Assembly: GCA_937889855.1 (NCBI GenBank)
Contig: CALBYK010000160.1
Span: 33,438-97,437 of the forward strand
DNA: 64,000 bases
Source: an uncultured Prevotella sp.
Lineage (GTDB): Bacteria > Bacteroidota > Bacteroidia > Bacteroidales > Bacteroidaceae
Direction of reading: 5' to 3'
Shown here one piece after another: positions 37,997 to 46,622 of the stretch; position 1 is the first letter of the stretch, and the number at the start of each line of letters is the position of its first letter. A program made the position numbers and the translations under genes. Under the pieces are notes generated by a model, which saw nothing but the letters and a program-made list of their open reading frames with translations, ran no database searches and had not been told where the DNA came from.

Positions 37997-38995
37997 ATGA
38001 AATTTCCCATTTTCCGCATATCATTTCTCTTCCTATCCGTTCTCTTCCTTTTCCTTGTCTCATGCGGCACCGACAGTCGCCACTTCAGCATTGACGGTCG
38101 TCTGCTGAATCTAAACCAGGGCGAGTTTTACGTGTATTCGCCCGACGGACGCGTGTCCCACGGCATTGACACGATAAAGGTGCAGGCAGGACGTTTCTCC
38201 TACACCGTGGAGTGCGACAACCCCATGACGCTTATGATAGTGTTCCCCAACTTCACTGAGCAGCCTGTCTTCGCTCAGCCAGGCAAGAGCGTTGACATAA
38301 AGGGCGATGCGTCGCACCTGAAGGAGATGACCGTTAAGGGGACAAAGGACAATGAGTTGATGAACACGTTTCGTGAGCAGATACTCTCGGCATCGCCTGC
38401 GGAGATGAAGAAGTGTGCTGTGCGGTTGGCGGAGGATCATCCCGAAAGCACTGTGGCAACGTATCTCGTGCGACGCTACCTGGTGGCAACCAGCCAGCCC
38501 GACTATGCCACAGCCAACCGGCTGTTGAAGAAGATAGCTGAGAAGCAGCCTAACAACATGGCAGTGCAGCGCCTTCGTGGATTGTGTGCAGGTAAGAAGA
38601 CCCTTTCTGTTGGGGCGGCGGTACCTAATTTCACAGTCTACGACATCAATGGCAGGACAGTCTCTAATGCTACTCTGTCTGCTGTTCCGACGGTGGTGGT
38701 GATAGCATGGGCTTCGTGGAACTACAACTCTACATCGCGTCTGCGCCAGCTTTGCCAAAAGGCAAAGTCGTCTGGGGGCACATTTGCAGTAGTTGGCATC
38801 TGTCTTGATCCTGACAAGGAAGCCTGCCGCCGCATGCTAAAGCAGTTTGATGCGGAAAATGCGGTGACGGTATGCGATGGGAAAATGGTGGATGGCTATT
38901 TGTACAACCTGCTTGGCATGTCAAGTCTGCCTGGCAATATTGTGATAAGGAATGGAAGGGTCGCGGCATGCAACCAGAATGTGAATGATATATAG
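37997..38995 (+). CDS. DUF4369 / thioredoxin-like lipoprotein lacking the CXXC pair
   Basis: A 332-residue lipoprotein (FLFLSVLFLFLVSCGTDS). The N-terminal DUF4369-like beta domain (FSIDGRLLNLNQGEFYVYSP ... AQPGKSVDIKGD) precedes a helical linker. The C-terminal thioredoxin fold reads VGAAVPNFTVYDINGRTVSN, VVVIAWASWNYNSTSRLRQL, SLPGNIVIRNGRV. The usual WCxxC is replaced by WASWNYNS, so it should be unable to catalyse disulfide exchange although the cis-proline region (SSLPG) is kept. Bacteroidetes encode many such envelope proteins. Confidence 0.87.
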   Translation: MKFPIFRISFLFLSVLFLFLVSCGTDSRHFSIDGRLLNLNQGEFYVYSPDGRVSHGIDTIKVQAGRFSYTVECDNPMTLMIVFPNFTEQPVFAQPGKSVDIKGDASHLKEMTVKGTKDNELMNTFREQILSASPAEMKKCAVRLAEDHPESTVATYLVRRYLVATSQPDYATANRLLKKIAEKQPNNMAVQRLRGLCAGKKTLSVGAAVPNFTVYDINGRTVSNATLSAVPTVVVIAWASWNYNSTSRLRQLCQKAKSSGGTFAVVGICLDPDKEACRRMLKQFDAENAVTVCDGKMVDGYLYNLLGMSSLPGNIVIRNGRVAACNQNVNDI

Positions 38996-39020
38996 AAAAG
39001 AAAGAGTACAAGTGTATATA

Positions 39021-39067
39021 AATAGAGCGAGGGTGTGCAAAAGCTTATTGCACACCCTCGCTCTATT
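39021..39067. terminator. Bidirectional terminator between the thioredoxin-like gene and argS
   Basis: Perfect 20-bp stem (AATAGAGCGAGGGTGTGCAA and its reverse complement) with a 7-base loop between two convergent genes. Confidence 0.85.
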
Positions 39068-39087
39068 TAGTTGTTGTATATATGTCA

Positions 39088-40905
39088 TTACATGCGCTCC
39101 GGCACCTCTATGCCGAGCAGCGCCATGCCGTTCTTGAGTGTCTTTGCCACGTTCTGTGCGAGCACGAGGCGCACGGTCTTCTCCTCGCCGGTCTCGGCGT
39201 TGAGGATGGAGTAGTCATGGTAGAACTGGTTGAACGCCTTGGTGAGCTCGTAGCAGTAGTTGGCGATGCCCGACGGCGAGTAGTCCTTGCCTGCCTGCTC
39301 GACGGCGGCTCCGAACTCGTTGATTTTCTGTATCAGTTCAATCTCCTTCTCGTTGAGCGGCATATTGTCGGCGAGAGTGGCGGGGATGCTGATGCCCTCA
39401 GCCTGAGCCTTGCGCAGGATGGAGCGGATGCGTGCGTAGGTGTACTGGATGAAGGGGCCGGTGTTGCCGTTGAAGTCGATAGACTCCTCTGGGTTGAAGA
39501 GCATGTTCTTGCGCGCGTCGACCTTGAGGAGGAAGTACTTCAGCGCACCGAGTCCCACGATGCGTGCAATCTCATTACGTTCCTCCTCGCTCATGTCCTT
39601 GAACTTGCCGAGTTCCTCGCTTGTCTGCTTGGCGCTGGCAATCATGGTTGCGATAAGGTCGTCGGCGTCGACCACGGTACCCTCGCGGCTCTTCATCTTG
39701 CCGTTGGGCAGCTCCACCATGCCGTATGAGAAGTGAACAAGCTCCTTGCCCCACTTGAATCCGAGGCGGTCGAGCAGTATGGAGAGCACCTGGAAGTGGT
39801 AGTTCTGCTCGTTGCCCACAACGTAGATCATCTTGTCGATGGGGAAGTCGTTGAATCGCATCTCGGCTGTGCCGATGTCCTGTGTCATGTATACGCTCGT
39901 GCCGTCGCTGCGGAGCAGCAGCTTCTGGTCGAGGCCCTCGTCGGTGAGGTCGGCCCATACGGAGCCGTCGTCCTTGCGGAAGAACAGCCCCTTTGCGAGA
40001 CCTTCCTCCACCTTCTTCTTGCCCACGAGATACGTGTTCGACTCGTAGTATATCTTGTCGAAGCCCACGCCGAGAGCCTTGTAAGTCTCGTCGAATCCGG
40101 CGTACACCCAGTCGTTCATCTTCTTCCACAGGGCGCGCACCTCGGGGTCGCCCTGCTCCCACTTGACGAGCATCGCGTGAGCCTCCTTGATGAGCGGAGC
40201 TTCCTCCTTGGCCTTCTTCTCGGCAGCCTCCTCGTCCATGCCCTCAGCCATGTACTTAGCCTTAAGCTCAGCCACCTCCTTGCGGTAGTGCCAGTCGAAA
40301 GCCACGTAGTAGTCGCCGATGAGGTGGTCGCCCTTCTTGCCCGACGACTCCGGTGTCTCGCCGTTGCCGTACTTGAGCCATGCGAGCATCGACTTGCAGA
40401 TGTGTATGCCACGGTCGTTGACGATGTTGGTCTTCACCACCTTGTTGCCGTTGGCTTCCATGATCTGCGCCAGCGACCATCCGAGGAGGTTGTTGCGCAC
40501 GTGTCCGAGGTGGAGCGGCTTGTTGGTGTTTGGCGACGAGTATTCTATCATCACGAGCGGAGAGTCTGCCGTGACGGGCTTCTCGCCGAACTTCTCGTTC
40601 TGGTTCATCTCGTTGAGCAGACCTATCCACGCCTTCTTGTCGATTACGAGGTTGAGGAAACCCTTCACCACGTTGAAGTCGGCTATTGCCGGGCAGTTCT
40701 TCTTGATGTACTCGCCGAGGTCCGTTGCCGTGTCCTCGGGCTTCTTGTGCGAGATCTTGAGGAACGGGAACACTACGAGCGTGAGGTTGCCCTCAAACCC
40801 GCTTCTGGTCTTCTGGAGCTGCACCAGGTTCTCTGGCACGTCCTGACCGTAAAGCTCTTTCACCGCAGCCTGTGCCGAGGTGATGATTTGCTGTTCTATT
40901 GTCAT
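39088..40905 (-). CDS. argS: Arginyl-tRNA synthetase
   Basis: A 605-residue class I synthetase charging tRNA-Arg. The N-terminal Add-1 domain is followed by the HIGH-type motif HLGH in SSPNTNKPLHLGHVRNNLLG. A long catalytic insertion, the KMSKS-like KMKSREGTVVDADDL, and the DALR anticodon-binding C-terminus (ANYCYELTKAFNQFYHDYSI ... ALLGIEVPERM) follow. Length and domain order are normal. A minus-strand TAACTTTG (40955-40962) is a probable -7 element. Confidence 0.97.
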   Translation of the reverse strand: MTIEQQIITSAQAAVKELYGQDVPENLVQLQKTRSGFEGNLTLVVFPFLKISHKKPEDTATDLGEYIKKNCPAIADFNVVKGFLNLVIDKKAWIGLLNEMNQNEKFGEKPVTADSPLVMIEYSSPNTNKPLHLGHVRNNLLGWSLAQIMEANGNKVVKTNIVNDRGIHICKSMLAWLKYGNGETPESSGKKGDHLIGDYYVAFDWHYRKEVAELKAKYMAEGMDEEAAEKKAKEEAPLIKEAHAMLVKWEQGDPEVRALWKKMNDWVYAGFDETYKALGVGFDKIYYESNTYLVGKKKVEEGLAKGLFFRKDDGSVWADLTDEGLDQKLLLRSDGTSVYMTQDIGTAEMRFNDFPIDKMIYVVGNEQNYHFQVLSILLDRLGFKWGKELVHFSYGMVELPNGKMKSREGTVVDADDLIATMIASAKQTSEELGKFKDMSEEERNEIARIVGLGALKYFLLKVDARKNMLFNPEESIDFNGNTGPFIQYTYARIRSILRKAQAEGISIPATLADNMPLNEKEIELIQKINEFGAAVEQAGKDYSPSGIANYCYELTKAFNQFYHDYSILNAETGEEKTVRLVLAQNVAKTLKNGMALLGIEVPERM

Positions 40906-41067
40906 GTTTATACTGGTTTTATTCTCTGTTTATATAATGTGGAAATTCAATATGCAAAGTTACTGCTTTTTAGATTAATATAAGTTAATCTGCATTATAT
41001 TTATAGCAAAAACGATTCATAATTGTCGCGTGTCACCACTTGAAACTGGGCATCTGCGTGACATCTC

Positions 41068-42108
41068 TCACGCCATGTCCATCTCGAAGTAGAACTCCGT
41101 GCCGAAGCCTTTCTCTGAGCGGAACCACACGTGTCCGTGGAGGAAATTCTCGCCGATGAGTTTCATACTGTATGTGCCAAGTCCTCGCCCGTTGCCCTTT
41201 GTAGAGTTGCCATATATAAATACTTTGCTCTTCACTTCGTCGGACATTACGGCATCGTTGTGTACGGAAAATACTATTTTGTCGCCGTCGGCATGTGCTT
41301 TCACTGTGACCGTAGTACCGTGATTGGCTTCGCAGGCGTTCTTCACCATATTGTGTATTACGCGGTTGACGAGTCCCTTGTCTGAATTGAGCATCTCATT
41401 GGTGAGCGTGGAATCAACGTGGAGCGTCACGTCCCACATGTCCTTCGACACGGGCACGAGACTCTCGTTGACGAAGTCGACCGTCTCGCTTGCCGTGAAA
41501 CGCTTTGGCGACGGCTTGAGGATGTTGTTCTTGGCATATATGAGGTCGCGCTGCGCCTCTATCTCCTCAAGCAGCTGGCTGGAGATGCCCTTCACGGTGA
41601 GCATCAGTTCCTTGGGGTCTTCCTCGTACTGCATGCAGTCGAGCAGTCCGTTGAGCGCTCCCGAGAGGTTGAGCAAGTCGTGGAAGAACACGCGCTCCAT
41701 CATCAGCTCGCGGTGCTGGTCGGTCTTGTCGACGAGCAGCACGATGGTCCACGTCCTTCCCTCGAATTTGAAAGGCGTGGATATGGCGTGTACGCTGTAG
41801 TCGGTGTTGTCGCTGATGAGGAAGTCGGCGTCGGTTTCCATCTTCTTGTTGGTGAAGAGTGAGGTCTCCACCATGTTGCGCAGTTTGCACAGTCGGCAGT
41901 TCTCATGTGTGCCGCATCCGTGCTCGGCATTGCAGGCGTTGGAGCATTTAAGCAGGTCGCCAGGCGATATGTTGAGTGCGCGGTCTATTGGTGTATAGTT
42001 GACGTATTGTATGCGCAGGTTCTCGTCGAGCACCACGAAAGTGGTGCCCGCGTCGTCCATGATGTTGTTCGCGCGGACGATGGAGTAGAGGTCTTCTTTT
42101 GTTATCAT
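41068..42108 (-). CDS. Sensor histidine kinase with Cys-cluster PAS-like domain
   Basis: A 346-residue soluble kinase. The N-terminal PAS-like domain (about 10-125) carries C55, C59, C65, C71 and C74 (CSNACNAEHGCGTHENCRLC), suggesting a metal, Fe-S or redox sensor. The phosphoacceptor is probably H143 (FFHDLLNLSGALNG). HATPase_c has the N-box HNMVKNACEA (about 252-261) and GNGRGLGTYSMK (about 306-316). No transmembrane segment and no response regulator gene nearby. The start at 42108 gives a normal N-terminus; a longer frame upstream only overlaps the flippase gene. It begins 17 bases after that gene. Confidence 0.88.
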   Translation of the reverse strand: MITKEDLYSIVRANNIMDDAGTTFVVLDENLRIQYVNYTPIDRALNISPGDLLKCSNACNAEHGCGTHENCRLCKLRNMVETSLFTNKKMETDADFLISDNTDYSVHAISTPFKFEGRTWTIVLLVDKTDQHRELMMERVFFHDLLNLSGALNGLLDCMQYEEDPKELMLTVKGISSQLLEEIEAQRDLIYAKNNILKPSPKRFTASETVDFVNESLVPVSKDMWDVTLHVDSTLTNEMLNSDKGLVNRVIHNMVKNACEANHGTTVTVKAHADGDKIVFSVHNDAVMSDEVKSKVFIYGNSTKGNGRGLGTYSMKLIGENFLHGHVWFRSEKGFGTEFYFEMDMA

Positions 42109-42125
42109 GTCAGTAGTTGTTTTTA

Positions 42126-43562
42126 TTATTTGCGTTTGAGAATAAACCGCTCGCACTCGTCGAGAATCTTCACCCTTGCCGCCTTCATCACGCCGTAGTA
42201 GAGCGCGGCGGCTATGGCGAAACGCGTGGTGAGGAGCAGCCAGAGATTGGTTATAGGCAAAGTGGCGGCATACGCCACGCCCATCACCGCAGCGGCGGCG
42301 AGGGCGAACGGAGTCACGTCCTTGAGGAACATCAGGTAGCCGTAGCCAGTGAGCCGCCTGACGAAGAACAGCCACACGGCGAGCCACATTGTGTTTATGA
42401 GCATGTAGCCCACTACCATGGCGCGTATGCCCAATGGCCAGATGCAGAGCATCGTGGCTATGAGGGCGAGTCCGAGCGAGAAAGTGCACCAGAAGAACGT
42501 GCCCGAGTGTCCCTTGGATATAATCATGTTGGAGAACAGGGTGGAGATGGGCATTGTGGCACCCGACACGCACAGTATCTGTATGAACTCAGCCGATGTG
42601 AGCCATTTCTCGCCTATGGCGATGACGATGAACTCCTTTGCCACGAGTCCGAAGCCGAAGAGCAGCGGGAACGTGATGAACGACGTGAAGCGCATCATCT
42701 TGCGGAACACATCCATCTGCCTTCCAGGCTCGTCGTCCAGGCTCACGAGCACCGGCTGCGCCACCTGCGCCACCATGCTCTGCACGAGCGAGAAGCACTT
42801 GGTGTTCCACTGGTAGGCCTGGTTGTAGTTGCCCGTGTCGCGCGGCGAGAAGTAGTGGCCCAGCAGGATATTGAGCACATTGTTGTTTACGCTTGTCATG
42901 ATGGTCGTGGCGAGAATCTTGCACGAGAAGCGGAACATCCGCCTTACGGGCGCGAACGTTATGCCGCGCACCGACGGGCGCCACGGCGAAAAGTGCCACT
43001 GGAAGAAGGTATTGATGCCTACGTACACCAGTCCCTGCGTGGCGAGCGACCAGTAGGCGCCGCCGCAGAACGCCATTACCACGCCTACTATGCTCGACGC
43101 TATCACGGCTATGCCGCCCGCCTCTGCCTGTTGCTTTGCCTTGAGGTGCTTGAAGAGATAGGCCGACTGCGCTGTGCCGAGCGACGCGATGATGATGCTC
43201 AAGAAGGCGTAGCGGCAGAGCGGCACGACGCGCGGTGTGTGGTAGTAGTCGCCTATGAGTGGAGCGGTGAGGAAGAGAATGATGTAGAGCGACGTGGCCA
43301 TGATGATGTTGAACCAAAACACCGAGTTGTAGTCCTCCGTCTTCGGATCCTTGAGGTTGGTGAGCGCCGTGCGGAAGCCGCTGTCCTGGAGGGCGGTGGC
43401 AACCAGTGAGAAGATGCTTATCATCGCCATCATGCCGTAGTCGGACGGGGCGAGAAGCCGTCCGAGCACGATGCCGAACGCCAGTCCGACGACCTGCTGC
43501 ATGCCGCTGTTGAGTCCGCCCCACATTAGTCCGCGTGCGGTCTTTTCCTTTAGATTTTCCAT
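42126..43562 (-). CDS. Polysaccharide/lipid-linked oligosaccharide flippase (Wzx/MATE-like)
   Basis: A 478-residue inner-membrane protein with about 12-14 hydrophobic segments. It starts MENLKEKTARGLMWGGLNSG, then QQVVGLAFGIVLGRLLAPSD, characteristic of the polysaccharide transport (RfbX/Wzx) family. It should flip undecaprenyl-linked sugar units for O-antigen, capsule or exopolysaccharide. No glycosyltransferases surround it. It is co-transcribed with the downstream histidine kinase from a good promoter at 43584-43615. Confidence 0.9.
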   Translation of the reverse strand: MENLKEKTARGLMWGGLNSGMQQVVGLAFGIVLGRLLAPSDYGMMAMISIFSLVATALQDSGFRTALTNLKDPKTEDYNSVFWFNIIMATSLYIILFLTAPLIGDYYHTPRVVPLCRYAFLSIIIASLGTAQSAYLFKHLKAKQQAEAGGIAVIASSIVGVVMAFCGGAYWSLATQGLVYVGINTFFQWHFSPWRPSVRGITFAPVRRMFRFSCKILATTIMTSVNNNVLNILLGHYFSPRDTGNYNQAYQWNTKCFSLVQSMVAQVAQPVLVSLDDEPGRQMDVFRKMMRFTSFITFPLLFGFGLVAKEFIVIAIGEKWLTSAEFIQILCVSGATMPISTLFSNMIISKGHSGTFFWCTFSLGLALIATMLCIWPLGIRAMVVGYMLINTMWLAVWLFFVRRLTGYGYLMFLKDVTPFALAAAAVMGVAYAATLPITNLWLLLTTRFAIAAALYYGVMKAARVKILDECERFILKRK

Positions 43563-43583
43563 TGCTGAGTTGCTGTTTAGTTG

Positions 43584-43615
43584 CAAATATACAACTTTAT
43601 TGTGTGTTTTGCAAA
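43584..43615 (-). promoter_or_regulatory. Bacteroidetes-type promoter of the flippase-kinase operon
   Basis: On the minus strand TTTG (43612-43615), 20 bases, TATATTTG (43584-43591), 22 bases before the start codon at 43562. Confidence 0.7.
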
Positions 43616-43674
43616 AAAATCGTTATTTACTGGGATGCCTGGATTTGAAAAAATGCAAACTGGGCTTGTCTGTG

Positions 43675-43695
43675 GCGGAGGTCTCCGGCCTCCGC
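43675..43695. repeat. GCGGAGG/CCTCCGC palindromic repeat, copy 7
   Basis: Isolated copy between divergent genes with flank CAAACTGGGCTTGTCTGTGG (43658-43677), clearly related to the arm at 16598. It is more than 26 kb from the other copies. Confidence 0.8.
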
Positions 43696-43794
43696 AGAAA
43701 GCGGCGGTACACTTGCTTATTGAAAATTCTGTAATACAGGTACTGAGTGTTCGGAATAAATGCAGTAAATTTGCCGGAAATAAGAACAACGCCA

Positions 43795-44751
43795 ATGGAA
43801 AAAGAGAATATAGTTCATCTTGACAACATAGATGCCTACAACAAGATTTACGGCATAGAGACGAAGCATCCGCTTGTGACGGTGGTTGATTTTGACACAG
43901 TGAAGAGTTGCGCGCTGCCTGAAGACTGCACGCTGTGTTACGGTATGTATGCCATATTCCTCAAGCAGACGTTCTGCGGCGACATCACCTATGGGCGGCA
44001 GCCGTATGACTATCAGGAGGGCACGGTGGTGAGCTTTGCGCCTGGGCAGGTGGTGAGGGTACACCGCAGCAAGCAGGTTGCGGAGGCTGTCGCCGCCAAG
44101 CCGTGCGTAGGCTTGCTGTTCCACCCCGACCTGATACGCGGGACGGAGCTTGGCCACGACATACGCCAGTACACGTTTTTCTCCTACGACTCGCGCGAGG
44201 CTCTGCACCTCTCCGAGGAGGAACGCGGCATTTTCAGAGAGTGCATCCACAACATAAAGACTGAGCTCAACCATTCCATCGACACCCACACTAAGCGTCT
44301 CGTTTGCCGCAACATACAACTCCTGCTCGACTACTGCATGCGCTTCTACGAGCGGCAGTTCATCACGCGCCAGAATGTCAACCGCGACGTGCTCTCGCAC
44401 TTCGAGCGTCTGCTTGGCGAATACTTCGACAACCCGGAGAACGTGCGCCAGGGACTGCCCACGGTGAAGTACTTCGCCGAGCGTTGCTACCTCTCGCCCA
44501 ACTATTTCGGCGACCTCGTGAAGAAGGAGACCGGCCACACTCCACAGGAGATGATACAGAAGACGATAATAGGAATGGCTAAGGACCGCTTGCTCGGTAG
44601 CGACAAGAGTATAAGCGAGATATCCTATTCGCTCGGCTTCCAGTATTCGCAGCACTTCAACCGCTTCTTCAAGCGGCTGACGGGCCATACACCAAGCGAA
44701 TACCGCAGAGTCGGTGGGGTCGAGCTCCCGCTCAACACAATGGAGAAATAG
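43795..44751 (+). CDS. AraC-family transcriptional regulator with repeat-derived tail
   Basis: A 318-residue soluble regulator. The N-terminal cupin-like sensing domain (YGMYAIFLKQTFCGDITYGR, GTVVSFAPGQVVRVHRS) is followed by the double-HTH AraC domain (TVKYFAERCYLSPNYFGDLV ... ISEISYSLGFQYSQHFNRFF). The domain normally ends near TGHTPSEYRR. The last residues VGGVELPLNTMEK are encoded by a dispersed GTCGAG/CTCGAC repeat. The start at 43795 follows a TAAATTTG -7 element (43766-43773). Target genes unknown. Confidence 0.9.
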   Translation: MEKENIVHLDNIDAYNKIYGIETKHPLVTVVDFDTVKSCALPEDCTLCYGMYAIFLKQTFCGDITYGRQPYDYQEGTVVSFAPGQVVRVHRSKQVAEAVAAKPCVGLLFHPDLIRGTELGHDIRQYTFFSYDSREALHLSEEERGIFRECIHNIKTELNHSIDTHTKRLVCRNIQLLLDYCMRFYERQFITRQNVNRDVLSHFERLLGEYFDNPENVRQGLPTVKYFAERCYLSPNYFGDLVKKETGHTPQEMIQKTIIGMAKDRLLGSDKSISEISYSLGFQYSQHFNRFFKRLTGHTPSEYRRVGGVELPLNTMEK

Positions 44752-44812
44752 GTGGAGTCGAGCGGGAGCTCGTTAGGATTGTTTATGTGTCGAGCGGGAG
44801 CTCAACACCACC
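44716..44812. repeat. Cluster of GTCGAG/CTCGAC repeats spanning two gene ends
   Basis: Three copies: 44719-44738 inside the AraC gene end, 44755-44772 between the genes, and 44787-44808 inside the ribD end. A fourth, perfect palindrome is at 48133. The two coding copies both read GGVELPL(N/D)T. Confidence 0.8.
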
Positions 44813-45757
44813 AAATAGGCGGATGATGTTGCCGTCATAGTCGTTTTGGGTGATGAGCCGCGTGTTGGCAGGGAGCTTGGGGGCGGGTGTGCCTTCGGTG
44901 ACGGTAACGGGTGCCGTCTCCACGCGTATCTCGTCCCACAGGCCGGCGTCGATGAACGACTGCAGGGTCTTTGCTCCGCCCTCGACGATGAGCGACTGGC
45001 ACTTCTCGTTATAAAGCCATTCAAGAATCTGTGGAATGACGGGTCGGGAGAAGTCGAGCCCCGGGAAAGCCGGATGGCGCGAGTCGATGACGATGCGGCG
45101 CGGCGATGGTCCTGCCCAGTCGCGCGTCGTGAGCTGCGGACGCTCGCGCTCGTTGGTCACGCGTCCCACGAGAATGGCGTCGCTCTCGGCACGCAGCTTG
45201 TGCGACAGCATCTTGGTGAACGGTGTTGAGATGGCGAGAGCGTGGCCGTGGTCGTCGATAAAGTGGTTGGCGGTCTCTGCCCATTTCAGTGTGATGTATG
45301 GGCGGTGGTGCTCGTTGTATGTGATGAACCGCTTGTTGAGCGCGCGGCACTCTGCCTCGAGCACTCCTACGGTGACCTCAATGCCTGCGTCGCGCAGTTT
45401 CTGTATGCCACGTCCGTGCACCTTTGCGAACGGGTCTACACAACCCACCACACAACGCCGCACACCTTTCCTTATTATAAGGTCGGCGCATGGCGGTGTC
45501 TTTCCGTAGTGTGAGCACGGCTCAAGGCTCACGTATATTGTCGCGCCGCCGAGCAGCGGTTTGTCCTCGGGACGCACCGACGCGAAGGCATTCACCTCGG
45601 CGTGTCCCTCACCGCAGCGCACGTGGTAGCCCTCGCCTATGATCCGTCCGTCCTCGGCCACGATGACGGCGCCCACCATTGGGTTGGGCTTGGCGTTCTG
45701 GCGGCCGCCGCGTGCGAGTTGCAGGCAGCGGCGCATGTATTGTTCGTCTGTTGTCAT
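44783..45757 (-). CDS. ribD: Bifunctional riboflavin biosynthesis protein RibD
   Basis: A 324-residue deaminase/reductase for steps 2 and 3 of riboflavin synthesis. The N-terminal CMP/dCMP deaminase-type domain has the zinc ligands H52, C81, C90 with proton-transfer E54 (GHAEVNAF, LEPCSHYGKTPPC). The C-terminal reductase follows (ITLKWAETANHFIDDHGHAL, LVEGGAKTLQSFIDAGLWDE as LIVEGG). The terminal GGVELPLDT is derived from the palindromic repeat, as in the convergent AraC gene. It is preceded by 7 bases from the upstream gene and shares its promoter. Confidence 0.95.
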   Translation of the reverse strand: MTTDEQYMRRCLQLARGGRQNAKPNPMVGAVIVAEDGRIIGEGYHVRCGEGHAEVNAFASVRPEDKPLLGGATIYVSLEPCSHYGKTPPCADLIIRKGVRRCVVGCVDPFAKVHGRGIQKLRDAGIEVTVGVLEAECRALNKRFITYNEHHRPYITLKWAETANHFIDDHGHALAISTPFTKMLSHKLRAESDAILVGRVTNERERPQLTTRDWAGPSPRRIVIDSRHPAFPGLDFSRPVIPQILEWLYNEKCQSLIVEGGAKTLQSFIDAGLWDEIRVETAPVTVTEGTPAPKLPANTRLITQNDYDGNIIRLFGGVELPLDT

Positions 45758-45764
45758 TTCTTTT

Positions 45765-46424
45765 CTAAGCCTCTATAAATGTTGTCTCTCCGTCCTTCGT
45801 CGCCTCGAAGTATGGAGGCTCGTCGCGCAGCTCGATGTCGTCGTAGACGAACGGGGCGACGATGGTCTCATTGCAGTCGGGCAGGATAAGTCCCATCTTG
45901 CCGTCGCGCTGGGCTATGACGGGCAGCGTGCGCAGGTCGTCGACGTAGACGTATGGGGTGCGCAGGAAGTCGTAGTGGGCAGGGATGAGCACGTTGCCCT
46001 GATGGTCCTTGATGCCGAACTTGCCTTCTTGCTCAAAAACCTCGTGGTACTGCTCGTACTTGTCGCGTATGCGGTTGAGGTAGAACACCATCTTGCGTTT
46101 GTTGTTGACCAGCTCGATTAGATAAGAGAATGTGTCACTGTAGTTGGCCATGGCGCGCGCGAGCACAATCTTGAAGTCAAGACCAGAGAGCACCTTGCGG
46201 TTGAGGTCGATGTAGCGTGCGATGGCCTTCTCCTTCTCTGGGACGGTGAGTGTGGCGAGCTGTTCCTCAAACTTCAGCATTATCGCCTTTGAGCCTTTCA
46301 TTGCCTTTATGTAACGGTGGATTTGGCGAGCCATCTCATCACATACAAACTTGTCGATGCGCTCCAGTTCTATGCTGTCGACATAAGTGTCCTCAAAGTT
46401 TTCCTGTGTTATCTTTTTTTCCAT
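45765..46424 (-). CDS. Hypothetical protein with WG-like repeats
   Basis: A 219-residue protein. The N-terminal half is helical (IDKFVCDEMARQIHRYIKAM). The C-terminal half has two WG-repeat-like units (GKFGIKDHQGNVLIPAHYDF and DGKMGLILPDCNETIVAPFV). No signal peptide and no known function. It is first in an operon with ribD (7-base gap), served by the promoter at 46479-46509. Confidence 0.75.
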   Translation of the reverse strand: MEKKITQENFEDTYVDSIELERIDKFVCDEMARQIHRYIKAMKGSKAIMLKFEEQLATLTVPEKEKAIARYIDLNRKVLSGLDFKIVLARAMANYSDTFSYLIELVNNKRKMVFYLNRIRDKYEQYHEVFEQEGKFGIKDHQGNVLIPAHYDFLRTPYVYVDDLRTLPVIAQRDGKMGLILPDCNETIVAPFVYDDIELRDEPPYFEATKDGETTFIEA

Positions 46425-46478
46425 AGTGTTATCTTGGTTTTATTGGTTTGGTAAGTGTAATTGGGTTTCTTATATCGC

Positions 46479-46509
46479 CAAAAGTACGACATTTTATTGA
46501 ATTTGCAAA
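46479..46509 (-). promoter_or_regulatory. Bacteroidetes-type promoter of the WG-repeat gene and ribD
   Basis: On the minus strand TTTG (46506-46509), 19 bases, TACTTTTG (46479-46486), 54 bases before the start at 46424. Confidence 0.8.
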
Positions 46510-46622
46510 GAAAATGCTGTTATTTTTAAGTGCCGGCTCTTTAGCGACGATATTTATTGCTACCTTTGTGGACAGATTAAACGGCTTTAAATCAATAAAA
46601 CTAATAAAAAAAACACAGAAAA

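Noticed and set aside
42109..42573. N-terminal extension of the histidine kinase frame
   Set aside because: It overlaps the flippase gene and reads as low-complexity H/R-rich sequence; the ATG at 42108 gives a proper PAS-like start.
42117..43409. 430-codon plus-strand frame opposite the flippase
   Set aside because: Shadow of a membrane protein gene; the translated sequence is charged and repetitive with no domain.
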